From Mytilus galloprovincialis (lineage: Eukaryota; Mollusca; Bivalvia; Mytilida; Mytilidae), in NCBI RefSeq assembly GCF_965363235.1, contig NC_134849.1:46756122-46820121 (forward strand): DNA of 64,000 nt, given 5' to 3'. The position numbers and the translations under genes are program-made. Shown piece after piece: positions 12,590 to 25,300 of this stretch; within the stretch, counting starts at the first letter, position 1, and every line of letters begins with the position of its first letter. Below the pieces are notes generated by a model, which ran no database searches, was not told where the DNA came from, and saw nothing but the letters and a program-made list of their open reading frames with translations.

Positions 12590-12835
12590 ACATTGTTTTC
12601 ATTAGAATGGAATTCTATGCGATTGTCATACAAGTAAGAGATTCAACTGGCTAAAAAACAGATTTACATGTACCATTTTCTAAATCATAAAATGTCTGTA
12701 CCAAGTCAGGAATACTAGTATGACAGTTGTATTCCTTTCGTCAGATTTGTTGAATTTGCCATTTAATAATGATCTTTTCGTTTTGAACTTTTCTTGGAGT
12801 TTCATACTTTTTTGTGTTACTTTTAAACCTACGTT
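12590..12835 (+). repeat. Dispersed 'ACCAAGTCAGGAATA' 3'-end repeat
   Basis: Contains 'tgtctgtaccaagtcaggaa' and the run 'ttcttggagtttcatactt'. Copies at 37325-37545, 42670-42915, 45520-45660 and 61690-62015 share these, suggesting a retroelement 3' region. Confidence 0.6.
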
Positions 12836-12859
12836 TTACATGATTTAAATGTACGAGTC

Positions 12860-13054
12860 ATTGTTTTTTCAGCTTTGAATTATAATTTTTGCTGTATCGT
12901 AAGTTGGGTCAGATTCACATCGGTTTACTTTATGCTGTCGTATACATTATTTTCCCTATTATCTTCTAGTATAAGAAATGATTGTGTAATATTCAATATG
13001 TTGTAACCGCTATCAGTGTTTTCTTCTGAAGTTATGCAGAATTAATTCCACTTG
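12860..13054 (-). pseudogene. Decayed remainder of the gene B cytoplasmic tail
   Basis: Immediately after gene B's stop, the minus strand still resembles the distal half of gene C's tail. 12994-13011 reads SGYNIL, against SEYDIL in C. A VYD segment follows, and 12890-12919 reads CESDPTYDTA against CESDPTYNTA. These pieces are not in the frame of exon 11 and not all in one frame with each other: a stop ends the first piece and a one-base length difference separates the two. This looks like a coding tail lost by mutation and now in the 3' UTR or flank. An alternative is a separately spliced 3' exon, but I see no clean acceptor. Confidence 0.68.
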
Positions 13055-13316
13055 CTATGTTGATGTCATATTGTTTGTCATAATAGCTGTATTAAAATAA
13101 TTGGGATTCTTCTTTTCTTTTTCATTTCCAATCTTAGTATCTGTTGTTCCTACAGGGATAGGTCTACCAGCATGGAACACTTCATTCTCGTATATTCTAT
13201 TCACTGTTTCGTTATTTGAGGGATTCTTTCTCTGTATATCTGTATACATATGAGATGTCCCACTACTTATTTCATCAGGTGTAATATATATACTTTTTGC
13301 TGCAGCTTTTGTGTTC
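13055..13316 (-). CDS. Gene B exon 11: short cytoplasmic tail
   Basis: 262 bases to a TAG at 13055-13057, giving an 87-residue tail. Tyrosines sit in SIYITP, HMYTDI, RIYENE and PNYFNT; YEN and YFN fit the YxN pattern that Grb2-type SH2 domains bind, but no canonical ITIM is present. The end (NPNYFNTAIMTNNM) aligns with the middle of the gene C tail (RPNDVYSTPMKTKNV). Gene B therefore stops about half way along an ancestral tail; the rest survives as decayed sequence downstream. Confidence 0.8.
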
Positions 13317-16300
13317 CTGACAATAAAATTAATGATACTTTATGTGAACATTTATGTCAAAAACTATTATTAAGTCTAAGGACAAATATCAACATAACAA
13401 ACAAGACGAAAAGAAAAACACCTAAGTTCAAAGAAAACTAAAGAATAATCAACAAAACACCGCCAAAGGTAAGAAGGTATACGTTGGACTTCAACCCATT
13501 CCTATTGCACTGGTTGTACCCGTCGTTTTGCGTGATAAGTAATGGTTTAAATTTTTGGAATTTCGAAAAAAGGGAGGTATGGAATCGTATTAAAAGTATT
13601 TTCAGGTATTAACAGTTAAAACATATGCCATTTATATCGAGTGTGATTTATAACATAGGTTTTCAAAACACAAAAGAGACTTCCATGTCCTTGTATTACT
13701 TAAAACATTTTTGGAGTAGAACGAACTTTTTAAGGTGTTATTTTCTTTCAATGTACGATTCAAACTATAAAAAAATCCTTACAATTAAATCTAAAACAAC
13801 ATCCCATATCATGAAAGAAAACATAAAACAAGATTTGGAAAACGAAAATGATCATTGTCGAAAATACATTCCAACAAGAGGCTCTAAAGAGAGTCTGTAA
13901 GCCTTTACAACAATGGCCGCTTCCTAACATTGTAGACTAGCATATAATTCATGATAAACATGTCGTTTTTGTTGATTCTGAATTGCTGGGTTTTTTGTTT
14001 TTTGTGTGATTTAAAGTACTTAACTATTTCATAGTTTTCAAGATAATCGGTAAAAAAAGATAAAAAGATAAAAATCGTTATTGAGACCAATAATTCCAAT
14101 CAATCATGTTGAGTAATGTTTTAAAATGTTGTAATTCTGCTAATTTTTTATTTAAATGATTGTCTGTCTATTACAGGTATCAAGATAATAATCTAAAAAT
14201 AAACAAACATAGAGCAATGTTGACCATTTGGTTACGGAGTCATCGGAGTCATCGGATACAATCATTTAAACTATACACACAATTGAGTCGTGATTCTGTT
14301 TTTGTGTGCTGTCCTGGTTTTTTTTACGTGATCGTTTTTTTTTTTTCTCTGTGATTAGCATGTCGAAATGTACTATTATATTGTTTATTTGTGTATTTCT
14401 CTTTTCTGAATGTTCTTGCATTTATTTGTACTGTATTCCTGTCATTTAAAGTTGTCATTTTAGTGTTATATATAACTTTGCCATAAAAGTGCAAGGTTTG
14501 GATTGCATTCAACCCACTATTTTTTTCATAAAATGTCCTGTACCAACTCAGAAAAATGGTAATTGTTATCTTATAGTTCGTTTCTGTGTGTGTTGCATTG
14601 TCGTTTGCTTTTGTTGCACTTAAGTGTTTCTGTTGGTTCGTTGTTTTTCTTTCATAGTTGATGTGTTTCCCTCAGTTTTAGTTTGTAACCCGGATTTGTT
14701 TTCTTTCAATCTATTTATGACTTTCGAACAGCGGTATACTACTGTTGTCTTAATTTGCAATATTTGACCTAGTATTTCAGAAAGAAATATTCTTGTCAAA
14801 AATAACGCAAGTTTGCAATCGTGGAACTTATTGATCCATTTCAGTATTGAAACTTGTTACAATGACTTCAACGATAAGTGAACAACGTACCTCAATTTTA
14901 AAATAATAACTAAAACAATGACACCAATAATTGCTAAGGCACCTAGCACTCCTCCGACAATTAAACCTAAAAAAATAAAACAAAATGACATTGCAAAAAC
15001 GTCTTAGGGTAGCGTTTTCCAACTTTACATCACGGTTGCCAAGGTGAAACAGGATCTGTCTACTATTCAATATCACCTGAGATCACTCCTCCCAATTATT
15101 GATGGGGTTCATGTTGCTCAGACGTTTGTTTCCCTATTTTGTTTATAGTAAACTGTTGTTTGCCTTTTGATTTTTTTTCTTATGTTGTTAGGGTGTTTTC
15201 ATTTTAATTTCGACTTTTCAGTTTGATTCAGGACAATAATGTGTATTCTACGACAGATATCGCTAACAGTTCTTAAAACTGTGTGATGTCATTGTGTTAA
15301 TTTGTTCAAATGTTTTAAAAATATATTTATATATTGTTGGAAATTTCTGATTGCGTAATTTGTGTTAAAGTATTCGAAATTGTGTATTCTACGACAGATA
15401 TCGCTAACAGTTCTTAAAACTGTGTGATGTCATTGTGTTAATTTGTTCAAATGTTTTAAAAATATATCTATATATTTCAGTATGTATATTAATGAAATTT
15501 ATCCTGCTGAACTTACTTTAAATAAAGCTAATACTAACAATGACCACTGCCCTTTCCTCGATCTTGATATCTATATCACTAACGGAAAGCTGAATACTAA
15601 AATTTATGATAAAAGGGATGATTTTTCATTTCCTATCGTTAATTATCCGTTTTTAGATGGTGACGTTCCCTTGTCACCATCTTACGGTGTTTATCTATCT
15701 CAACTTGTACGATTCGCTCGTGTATGTAACAATGTTTTAGATTTTAACGAGAGAAATTTATGTATTACTGAAAAATTATTACACCAGGGTTTTCGATATC
15801 ACAAACTAGTCAAAACATTTACTAAATTTTATCATCGGTATAAAGACATCATTCGTAAATATAGCTCAACATGCAGACTTCTTATACGTTCAGGTATTTC
15901 ACATCCAATTTTTTATGGAAATATTCTTTATAAAGCACAAAGGTGTCAGTATTCACCTCAGAAACTTAAAAAACCTTTGAATAGACTCATTAAGAAGGGA
16001 TATAATTACGATACTGTTGTCAAGTCATTAAAGATTGCATATTTTGGCGTTAATATTGAGTCACTGATAAGGTCTTTGCGTCGGAACTAAACACATTTAT
16101 TCTAAAAACAGTTGTTGGCATGACACGGGTTATGTTCTTCTCATATAAGTTATGATGGTATGATACTAAACCCCTAACGGGAAGGATTGTGCCTGATGTA
16201 CATATGATGAAATCATAATCTTTCAGTCAGTTTAATTGAAGTCTGGAGCTGGCATGTCAGTTAACTGCTAGTAGTCTGTTGTTATTTATGTATTATTGTC

Positions 16301-19300
16301 ATTTTGTTTATTTTCTTTGGTTACATCTTCTGACATCAGACTCGGACTTCTCTTTAACTGAATTTTAATGTTCGTATTGTTATGCGTTTACTTTTCTACA
16401 TTGGTTAGAGGTATAGGGGGAGGGTTGAGATCTCACAAACATGTTTAACCCCGCCGCATTTTTGCGCCTGTCCCAAGTCAGGAGCCTCTGACCTTTGTTA
16501 GTCTTGTATTATTTTAATTTTAGTTTCTTGTGTACAATTTGGAAATTAGTATGGCGTTCATTATCACTGAACTAGTATATATTTGTTTAGGGGCCAGCTG
16601 AAGGACGCCTCCGGGTGCGGGAATTTCTCGCTACATTGAAGACCTGTTGGTGACCTTCTGCTGTTGTTTTTTATTTGGTCGGGTTGTTGTCTCTTTGACA
16701 CATTCCCCATTTCCATTCTCAATTTTATTGTTGGAAATTTCTGATTGCGTAATTTGTGTTAAAGTATTCGAAATTGATTTTTGTTGAATTATACAAAATT
16801 CATGATTTTGAATATATTTATAGTAGGAAATGTATGATGCATAGGAACATGCATTTAGTATTTGCCGCTGAACTTTAAATATACTCCATCATCATCGTCC
16901 TCATTATCTCACACCTCCATACTTATGAAATGTACATTTTAATTGTCGGTGAGTTCGAGATTCCGAGGGAAAATGAGTTCCAGGACTCAATTTTGTTCTG
17001 CTCGTTTTAGAGATCATGCAATTTGAACATACTGATGTTTGAACAGATCCCTTAAAATTTCTTTAAACCTTTATATAGCATAACTCTATTTTCCTTGTGA
17101 CTTCTTTGTGAGAAATATAAGCGTTGATCCCATTAGTCAATGCAATTTGCAAGAGTCAAAAAGGAGGCAGAAGATTCTAAGATCACACTCGAATATCATA
17201 AGTGGGAAGACACACAGATAAAACCATGGACAATATAACAAAATCGAATGAAATTTAGAACGTGTTGCATTCAATTGTCTTATTCGTCAAGTACTGTGAA
17301 ACTGAGATCTTTGAAAGAGGGATGAAAGATACTAGAGGGATATTCAAGCTTATAGGTCGAAAATAAACTGACAACACCATGGCTAAAAATAAACAAGACA
17401 AATAATAGTACACAAGACACTACATAGAAAAACTAAATATAAAGTAACACGAACCCCACCACTGTGTGTGAACTCTGGTGCTCTGGACGGGTAAGCACCA
17501 CATGTGTCACCCGTCGTGTTGCTCATTTACCTTAAAAGTTTCAGTAATACTAATTTTATTTTTAAATTCTTCAAATCTAAGACTCTAAAATAGAGACAGG
17601 TCAATTTTGGAAAATATTGTATAGGTTGACGCAAATTAAGTTTTCCGAAAAAAGTACAAATTAAAGCATATTTTCCTTCCTTTCATATGGGTGTATCAAA
17701 ATTGCAGGTATAACGTTTTCTTTGTCCTAACAATGAGCACCATCTGTTAACTTTTAATATTAAAGAAATCAAACGTGTAGTTTTTTTCCCAAGAAAGACT
17801 AAATAAACACATACTGTTTTTAACCGGATGCCAGATTATATAAAAACAGTATCAATATCATACTTTTATATAAAATTAAATAACATGTTTAATGCTGATA
17901 ACGAATAATATCAGAAATGTTAACTTTTTTTTATCTTACCGTTATTGAAAGAGACATGGTTTTCAGAATATTCTGTAAAGTTGTCATTGTCTTTCTGCTT
18001 TACAATAATACTGATTGTACTTTGAAGCCTAGATGAAGAATTGATGATTGTTGAAAATGAACTGTTACCTGTTGAAACGAAATGGAAGCATATGACAAGT
18101 TTCTCACTTGAAAAAGCAGAGTTGTGATATTGATATGAGACACAGCCACCACGTGTAAGCTTATAATACATCAGTCGGCTATACCGTGAATAAAAAAAAA
18201 TAATAGTGTGTTGTATTACACCGTTTCAGTTTTTGTTGTATTACACCGTTTCATAAATTTTGTCTATTGTTGGTGATTTCGGTTTTCAATTTGACATCAA
18301 CATCAAGCTTATGAAATGTTTTTTGTTTGTAATCAATCATGTATAATAACATTCAAATTCTTAAGCTTCTTTTAGAATTAACTATTTACATCTATTTGCG
18401 ATAAGGTTTAGTATTGAACTATGCATTTTTGTTGTAAGGCATCAGCAATTTCTGATTGGCAACATGACAAAAATGTATCATAGAGAGTTGTCGTATGATT
18501 CAAAGGTGTTTTTCGTGTGTGACCTTGTGTAAATCCCAACACTGATCCCAAGCGGCATATTAAAGATCATACTCAATTTCTGGAGTTGAGCAAGGTCACT
18601 CAATGCATCACCTATATGTAGTGTATGTTTGGTCTGTTAAAAAATCTAAGAAAAGAGCTGGGAGGGGCAAATTGATATCTTAGGAAAACTGGCAACGTCA
18701 TTAGCTGTTATCGTGCAATTTCAAAATCGCCAAACGTTCAAGATAATGCAAAAATGTGAAGATTTGCTCTACATCTCTTTTAAATGATTTTTTTTACATT
18801 AATATATACTAAGAATAATTATAATATGACATACTTCTTCCGCTTTGTAAACAACAAAGTGATAAAATTCTCGACACATCTATATTTAGCGAGACTCGGA
18901 GATGTACGTAATAATGGCAGTTAAGATATACCTTCCACGCAAATCCACATTAATCGTAACCTATGTGCAAACGGTTTGTCGATTTCGCTGTGTAAAAAAT
19001 TACGATTTAAATAAACCCTACATAACCTTTATTCTTATTCTGAGGCATAACAAAATGAATGTTTGCATTAGAGATTGGGAACAAATCTAAATAGATTAAA
19101 ATTCCGCGAAATTCATTCATTTCAAAACATGACGTCATACGAATAAAAACGTCAAGCTGGAGGTTTTTCTACTTTTAAACTCGTATAATGCTGCATTAAA
19201 AAAAGTTTTGAGGTAGGTGTTGCTTTTTTTTAATTCTATTGCATTATTCGCACATTTACTGATATCAGCAAGTCAACATAGCGGCTCCTCGGTTACAAAA

Positions 19301-22300
19301 TGTTAACAGTGAATTTGACGGTACTTTACGAGAAGAAAATGTAAATTAAAAATGGCATATGTTGGGTTTAAGAATTAAAAGAACCAATCACATTTTTTCA
19401 AGTGGTTATTTAAGAAATGATGCATGCAAGCTACAGATGTATTGCATTTTTGTTTACATTTATCTGACAGTGGGTGAAATAAAACAGCCACACACACGGT
19501 AACTCACCATTGCTTCAGTTTTCTAATGACCGTATTTGTCCTATTACAATCGAAATAATTCATGGAAGCCATAGATTTGTTGGAAATTTACACATGACCT
19601 GGGGCGTGATATTCGAATTTCATCCTCAGCGTTTTCTTTCGCTTTGTAAACAACAGCATGTTACACTTTTCGATACATCTATACTTAGCGCAGACTCAGA
19701 GCTGAAGATATGAATGACTGTTAAAATTTACCTCCCACGTAAATCAATATGAATCATAACCTAGTTGCAAACACTATGGCAATTTCGCTGTGTAAAATTT
19801 GAAATTGAAAGGAAAAAAAAGAGAACCTTTATTCCTCATCTTACTCAAAACAAAAAGAATTAGATACTTTAGAGCTTGGATTAATGTACCAAATTAAAGT
19901 TAAAAAAAAGTCTGTGAAATTCCATGAATGCTCTGAACACATTTTAGTTATTTCGAAACATAACGTCATACTGTATATAAAAGTAAGGAGAATTGGTTTG
20001 ATTGTAAATAAACAGCTATCCACCAAAGTTAAAATGTAATACATGTAAGCCATTATAGGCAACCGTACAGCCTTAAAGAAAAAAAACATACCGTAGAGTC
20101 TTCTATGAAAGGCCCCTTCATGAAAAATATTAATCAATTCAACTGATAAAACTAACGGCTTATCTTTAATGAAAACAACTTTCGAAAAACAAATATGACA
20201 GACACGAACCAACGACTTCCAATAGAGTACATGCTTCTGACCTTGGACAGGCACATGTTGTGGAAGGATCAAACATGATTGAAGATGCTTATCCTTCCCT
20301 AACCTGTGACGGTGGTGTGAAGGCAAAGCACAAGAACAATCTTCTAGTACGCAAAGCAATAACAAACAATAAATATGAGAAACTAACGACATCCACTCAA
20401 TTACAGGCTCCTTACTTTAGACAGGTACATATATAATGAAGCGGGGTTAAATATGTTGGCCAACCTTCCTCTTACCAGGGCCAGTGGTGTAACAGTATAC
20501 AATTAGAAGAAACTATAAACATCAGATGAAAAGGCAACTCTTCATATCGATAAAAAGCAGAAAAAATACATATAACAAAAACTGCACGTGGCAGCGTAAT
20601 TATACATCATTCACAACGAAGAAGACAGAGTACAGATATGAGAGTAATCGTAGATACTGACAGCTAGTTTGCAGACACTAACAAGTAATAATAATATAAT
20701 GTATCTCAGACTTAGATATCAGTGAGTACATATCAAACATCCATAAAGACGTCATTAACAGTCAGAGAAAAACATCACTATGTGGAAAGCCAAAATATAC
20801 GTATTGACAGATTGTAGTATCATCAATTTGCGTATTTTTATAATAAACATATTTAGTTTGATTTCATTTACTGATAACAATATCAATATTTTTACCAATA
20901 GAAATATTAAAAACAATTGCTTACATCCAACTCATAAGATTTTTGGAGAAAAGTTGTATGATTGGCAATCATGTCACATTTTCTTATTTTTTGATATTTA
21001 TTTAGAGTGACTAATTGGTAATTATTTAGAGTAAGTTTATTAAAACGATTGATCAGTTTACCAGGGTCCTATCTCAAAGTCCGGGATCGGTAAACAACAT
21101 TGCCGTAAAACTTAGGATGTACTATCCTGTTTGCAATACGTTTGCTACAGAAATATAAATATCATTTCGTTGGTACGACATGTGAACTGTGGATTCGACA
21201 GTAAATAGTTGCAAAAATAAAAATATTTAGGGATTGAGAACTATAAGGATTCAGCACATTTTATTAGGGATAATTCGATAAATAAACCGTACAATGCATA
21301 CATTAATAGGAAAACTTTAGCCTTATCTTTAAGTTTTTTTTTCAAATTCCTATTTAAATCAATGTAATTCATATAAGTCATAAATTAGTTATCTTGTTCA
21401 TATGGCCGTTAATGCTCGAGGTATAATTCAAATAACATGTGAAAATCTCCATTTAATATATTGTTGGCATGAATTATTTTCAAACATATAATGATTGTAA
21501 AAAATATAGTCTGCTGTTACGTGTATACCACTAACCTGTAAAATCTCCCATGCCTATTGTTCTTTTATTAGAATCATGAGAATGTGTTGATTTATAACTA
21601 AATGTTCCTTTGTATCGTGGAGCTGAATTTTCCATTGTTTTATTTCTATATGTTGTCCTATTATAAGATGATGCTGTTAAAAATATACATACAACATGTA
21701 CATGTGAAGTTAGTGGCCGGTGGTATTTGCTCCTAGCAACTAACAACAAATCCCTTTCTTTTATTTCTTTCTTACTAATTTCAATATTTACTGAAAACTG
21801 CCATGATAGTAAACGTCCCAGTATACTGATTGCTTCTCTACAGGTGTCAATATAATGTCAATATCTTAGTTAAAGCAGTCAAATTGTCAAAGGGGTTAAA
21901 TGGAAGAGAAATTGTTTGAAGAAGGGACAGGTAGCAAGTTAAAATTTCTCTATACATTTATAAATTCTCATTAAGTTTAGCACAAACAAAGTTGGTAACC
22001 ATATCATGTGTTCACCAATAAACGTTGATTATACTTTAGATAAAAGGTTGTTATATAAAAACATTTATACTTGAATATTTCAGACGAGAGAACCAATGAA
22101 TTTAGGTTCTACCCAAAAGTATTGTGGAATCCTTTTTGAGTTTGTGCTAATACATTCAACATAATTAGTAAATTGCAAATTGCAGAACTTATTAACAAAA
22201 ACATCGATGAGACTTTTATTTCGCAATATTCAACAAGGTAACAAATTGACGTTCACTAAAGCATTTGAAAACTTCATACGTAAGGTGAAATTGGATGCAT

Positions 22301-25300
22301 ATTTCTTAAAAAAAAATTCAGACAACTACAGAATAATTAAGATCAAGTTTTCAAAATCAAAAGAAAATCCTCAGTAAATGAAGTAAGAATGGGCGAATGC
22401 AATTTATCATTATTTTAAAGGAGACCCTTAATATCGGCACTCTGCCAGATGAAATGAAAAAAAATCCAAATGGTTTTTAATGATTCTCTTAAAAATCTTA
22501 AAATTAGAATATATAGATACATATATATATATATATATATGCTTACTAAAAGCACAAAAGAAACCATCCGTCTTCATACTGCACGAAGTATTCGCTCGAA
22601 AGGAAGGAACTGCATAACTATTATAACAGCGGAATGCTTCACATTCCGTAACAACATCTTCAATACCAATTCCATCTTTAATGCACGTAGAGAAATATGT
22701 CTTTAAAAATATCTTTTGTAAACATTTTCTATGAAATAGTACAGTCTCACATCCGTAATAGTTCATGCTTTATATTCATAAATACAGAGAGTTGTACGTT
22801 ACACCAATGAAATATCAGTGAATTGAGTACATTGTACCTTTGTAACAGACCGCATATTCTAACCATTTCAAAGATTTTTTTATACTAAGTGGGGCTTATT
22901 TCTACTCCAAAAAAGTGTCTTGATTTAAAATTTCTCTCATAACCACAATTTGATTTCTTGGTGGAAGATTTTTTTTTATCAAATTAGTTATTGATTGATT
23001 TATGTTTGATTAATATGAAGAGAAAATTATTTAATGCAAATTCAATATGATCACTTTCATATTTATCCAATATTTGATCATATATGCAAATTGATCTCAT
23101 ATCTCATTTTATGCAATGTACGACGCAGGCAAAAGGTTCGATGTTCCCCTTACCAATTGTGTTTTTACTTTTCCTTCATAATTATGATAAAGTAAGAGCG
23201 AAGAAGATTCCTAATATTAATATATTGATATTTGAAAATATGTACGAATCGATAACTTAAGACATATTGACATTGCCATACTTTTTCCATGTTTGTGCTT
23301 GCATAGAATATAGCTAAAAAATTATTTAATTTTTAAATTCATCAAACATAATGTCGATAGTTATAGAATATGTATGTTAATATTCAAAACTTACCACATG
23401 TTATTGTAGTCCAGAATTCTTCTCTATGCATGGGTAACCAAACATTTTGATGTTCAATTGGTAACATGATGCAGATATCCAATAAATCTCCAGGGGTCGT
23501 ATATTTGCATTTTTCTTGACTAATGTTCCAATTTGAACGGAAGGAATTGTCTTAAAAATGTATTGCTAGCATAAAGATAACATGCTTTTGTGGGCTTTTT
23601 TTAATAAAGAAGCAGCTGAATATACTAACATATTTATCTACGTTTTTACATGTTAACAGTATTTCAATTAGAAAAAAACAATTCAAGTATTAAAGCTCAA
23701 AGGTAACATTCGTGTATGAATCAATGAAAAAAACAAAATAATATATATTAAATGTGAGAGATAACTTTTTAAATTAAGTACCGTACTTAAAAACACAGGT
23801 TGGGTGTACAATAACATTTCAATAATAGGTCTCTTTGATAGAATAAATCTTTATATATTTTTGGAAACTTCCCTGATGAGTAATAATAAATCCATTTTAA
23901 TAGCCATGTTTTTGATTCCATATATGTTGTTTTTTCCTTGTAAAGAAAATTAAATAATTACGGTAAACACGATATCAACACTTCTGCAAACTTCTACATT
24001 GAAAAAACATACATGTAAAATTATTTTATCTTAAGAAAAACAAAATAAATCTTGCATCTTATGAAATGTTTTTCTTTACTTTTTTCTATTTTATTTCTTC
24101 TATTATCTATTCCCAGTATTCCTACTGTTACTGTTTCAGCTTACATTTGATGAAGACCTTTTTTAAAGAAAATACCGAATTAAGATTCATTCAAAAGTCC
24201 ATAAAAACTGACCAAATTAAACGTTATCAACCGACGAATCAAGTGAAACACAACTGTCATATTCCTGACATGGTATAGGCATATTCCAAAGAAAGTGGTT
24301 TTATAACTAATTAAATATTCAACTTGTATGAAAGGTTTTTTTTTATAATTCCTCCTTATTACAAAAAAACTTGGTGAGCAACTCAAAGAGAAATGATAGG
24401 TCAATGTAAAAATAAATGGAATCCTGGAGTCAAAACTATGTAAAATAGGCATACAACACAACTGACTAATCAATTCAAACAAAAAAGTGTACTTAATGAA
24501 GGACTGCCATAAACAGACATATAAAAATACTTACCACAGAATGATGTATATTCAGTTGCACAATTATCTGTGTAAACCTCTGGTTGGTATCGACAATCAA
24601 CAAAGGCACAGTTTCCAGAACCATTCAATGTTGTGTTCTTAGTAACTAATAAAATTAAGAATTATTATAGAGAGTATTAATTATAACCTAAATATCATTA
24701 TTTGTTTAATAAATACATGTATAAATACATAATAGAGCAGGAAACTGTACATATCGGTTTAAAAAAAGATGAACTACGTTCAACTAGGAATTTGAAAATA
24801 ACAATGTCGTATTTTTTAGTTCAAACTAAGGAATTTCTTATCCCAGGTATATATTACTTTAGCCGTATTTGGCACATCTTTTTAAAATCTTAGTTATTCC
24901 ACGCACTTCAACTATGTATTTGTTTCGCTTTATAACTATTTTGATCTGAGCGTCACTTATGAGTCGTATGTAGACGAAATGCGCGTTTGGTGTATTGAAT
25001 TTTAATCCTGGTACCTTTTTTTAACTATTTACATCACTAGGTCGATGCCACTGCTGGTAGGTTTACAAAACTGAATTTTTCGAAAAACTAAGGATTTTCT
25101 TATCCCAGGCATAGATTCCCTTAGCCGTATTAGGCACAACTATTTTTTTAAATTTTGGGTCCTCAATGCTCTCCAACTTCGTGCTTGTTTGGCTTCATAA
25201 CTGTTTTTGATTTGAGTGTCACTGATGTGTCTTATGTAGACGAAAAGCGCATCTCGCGTATTAAATTATAATCCTGGTACCTTTGATAACTAATTAAACA

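Noticed and set aside
14891-14966. Possibility that gene B is two genes, with the membrane exon belonging to another
   Set aside because: Phases match across all eleven exons, and the exon is a clear match to gene C exon 9 in the same relative position.
19841-20392. 183-codon minus-strand open frame with a leucine-rich start
   Set aside because: It lies across a SINE-like repeat and is antisense to the family's conserved landmarks. No domain, no splice context and no counterpart in gene C introns.
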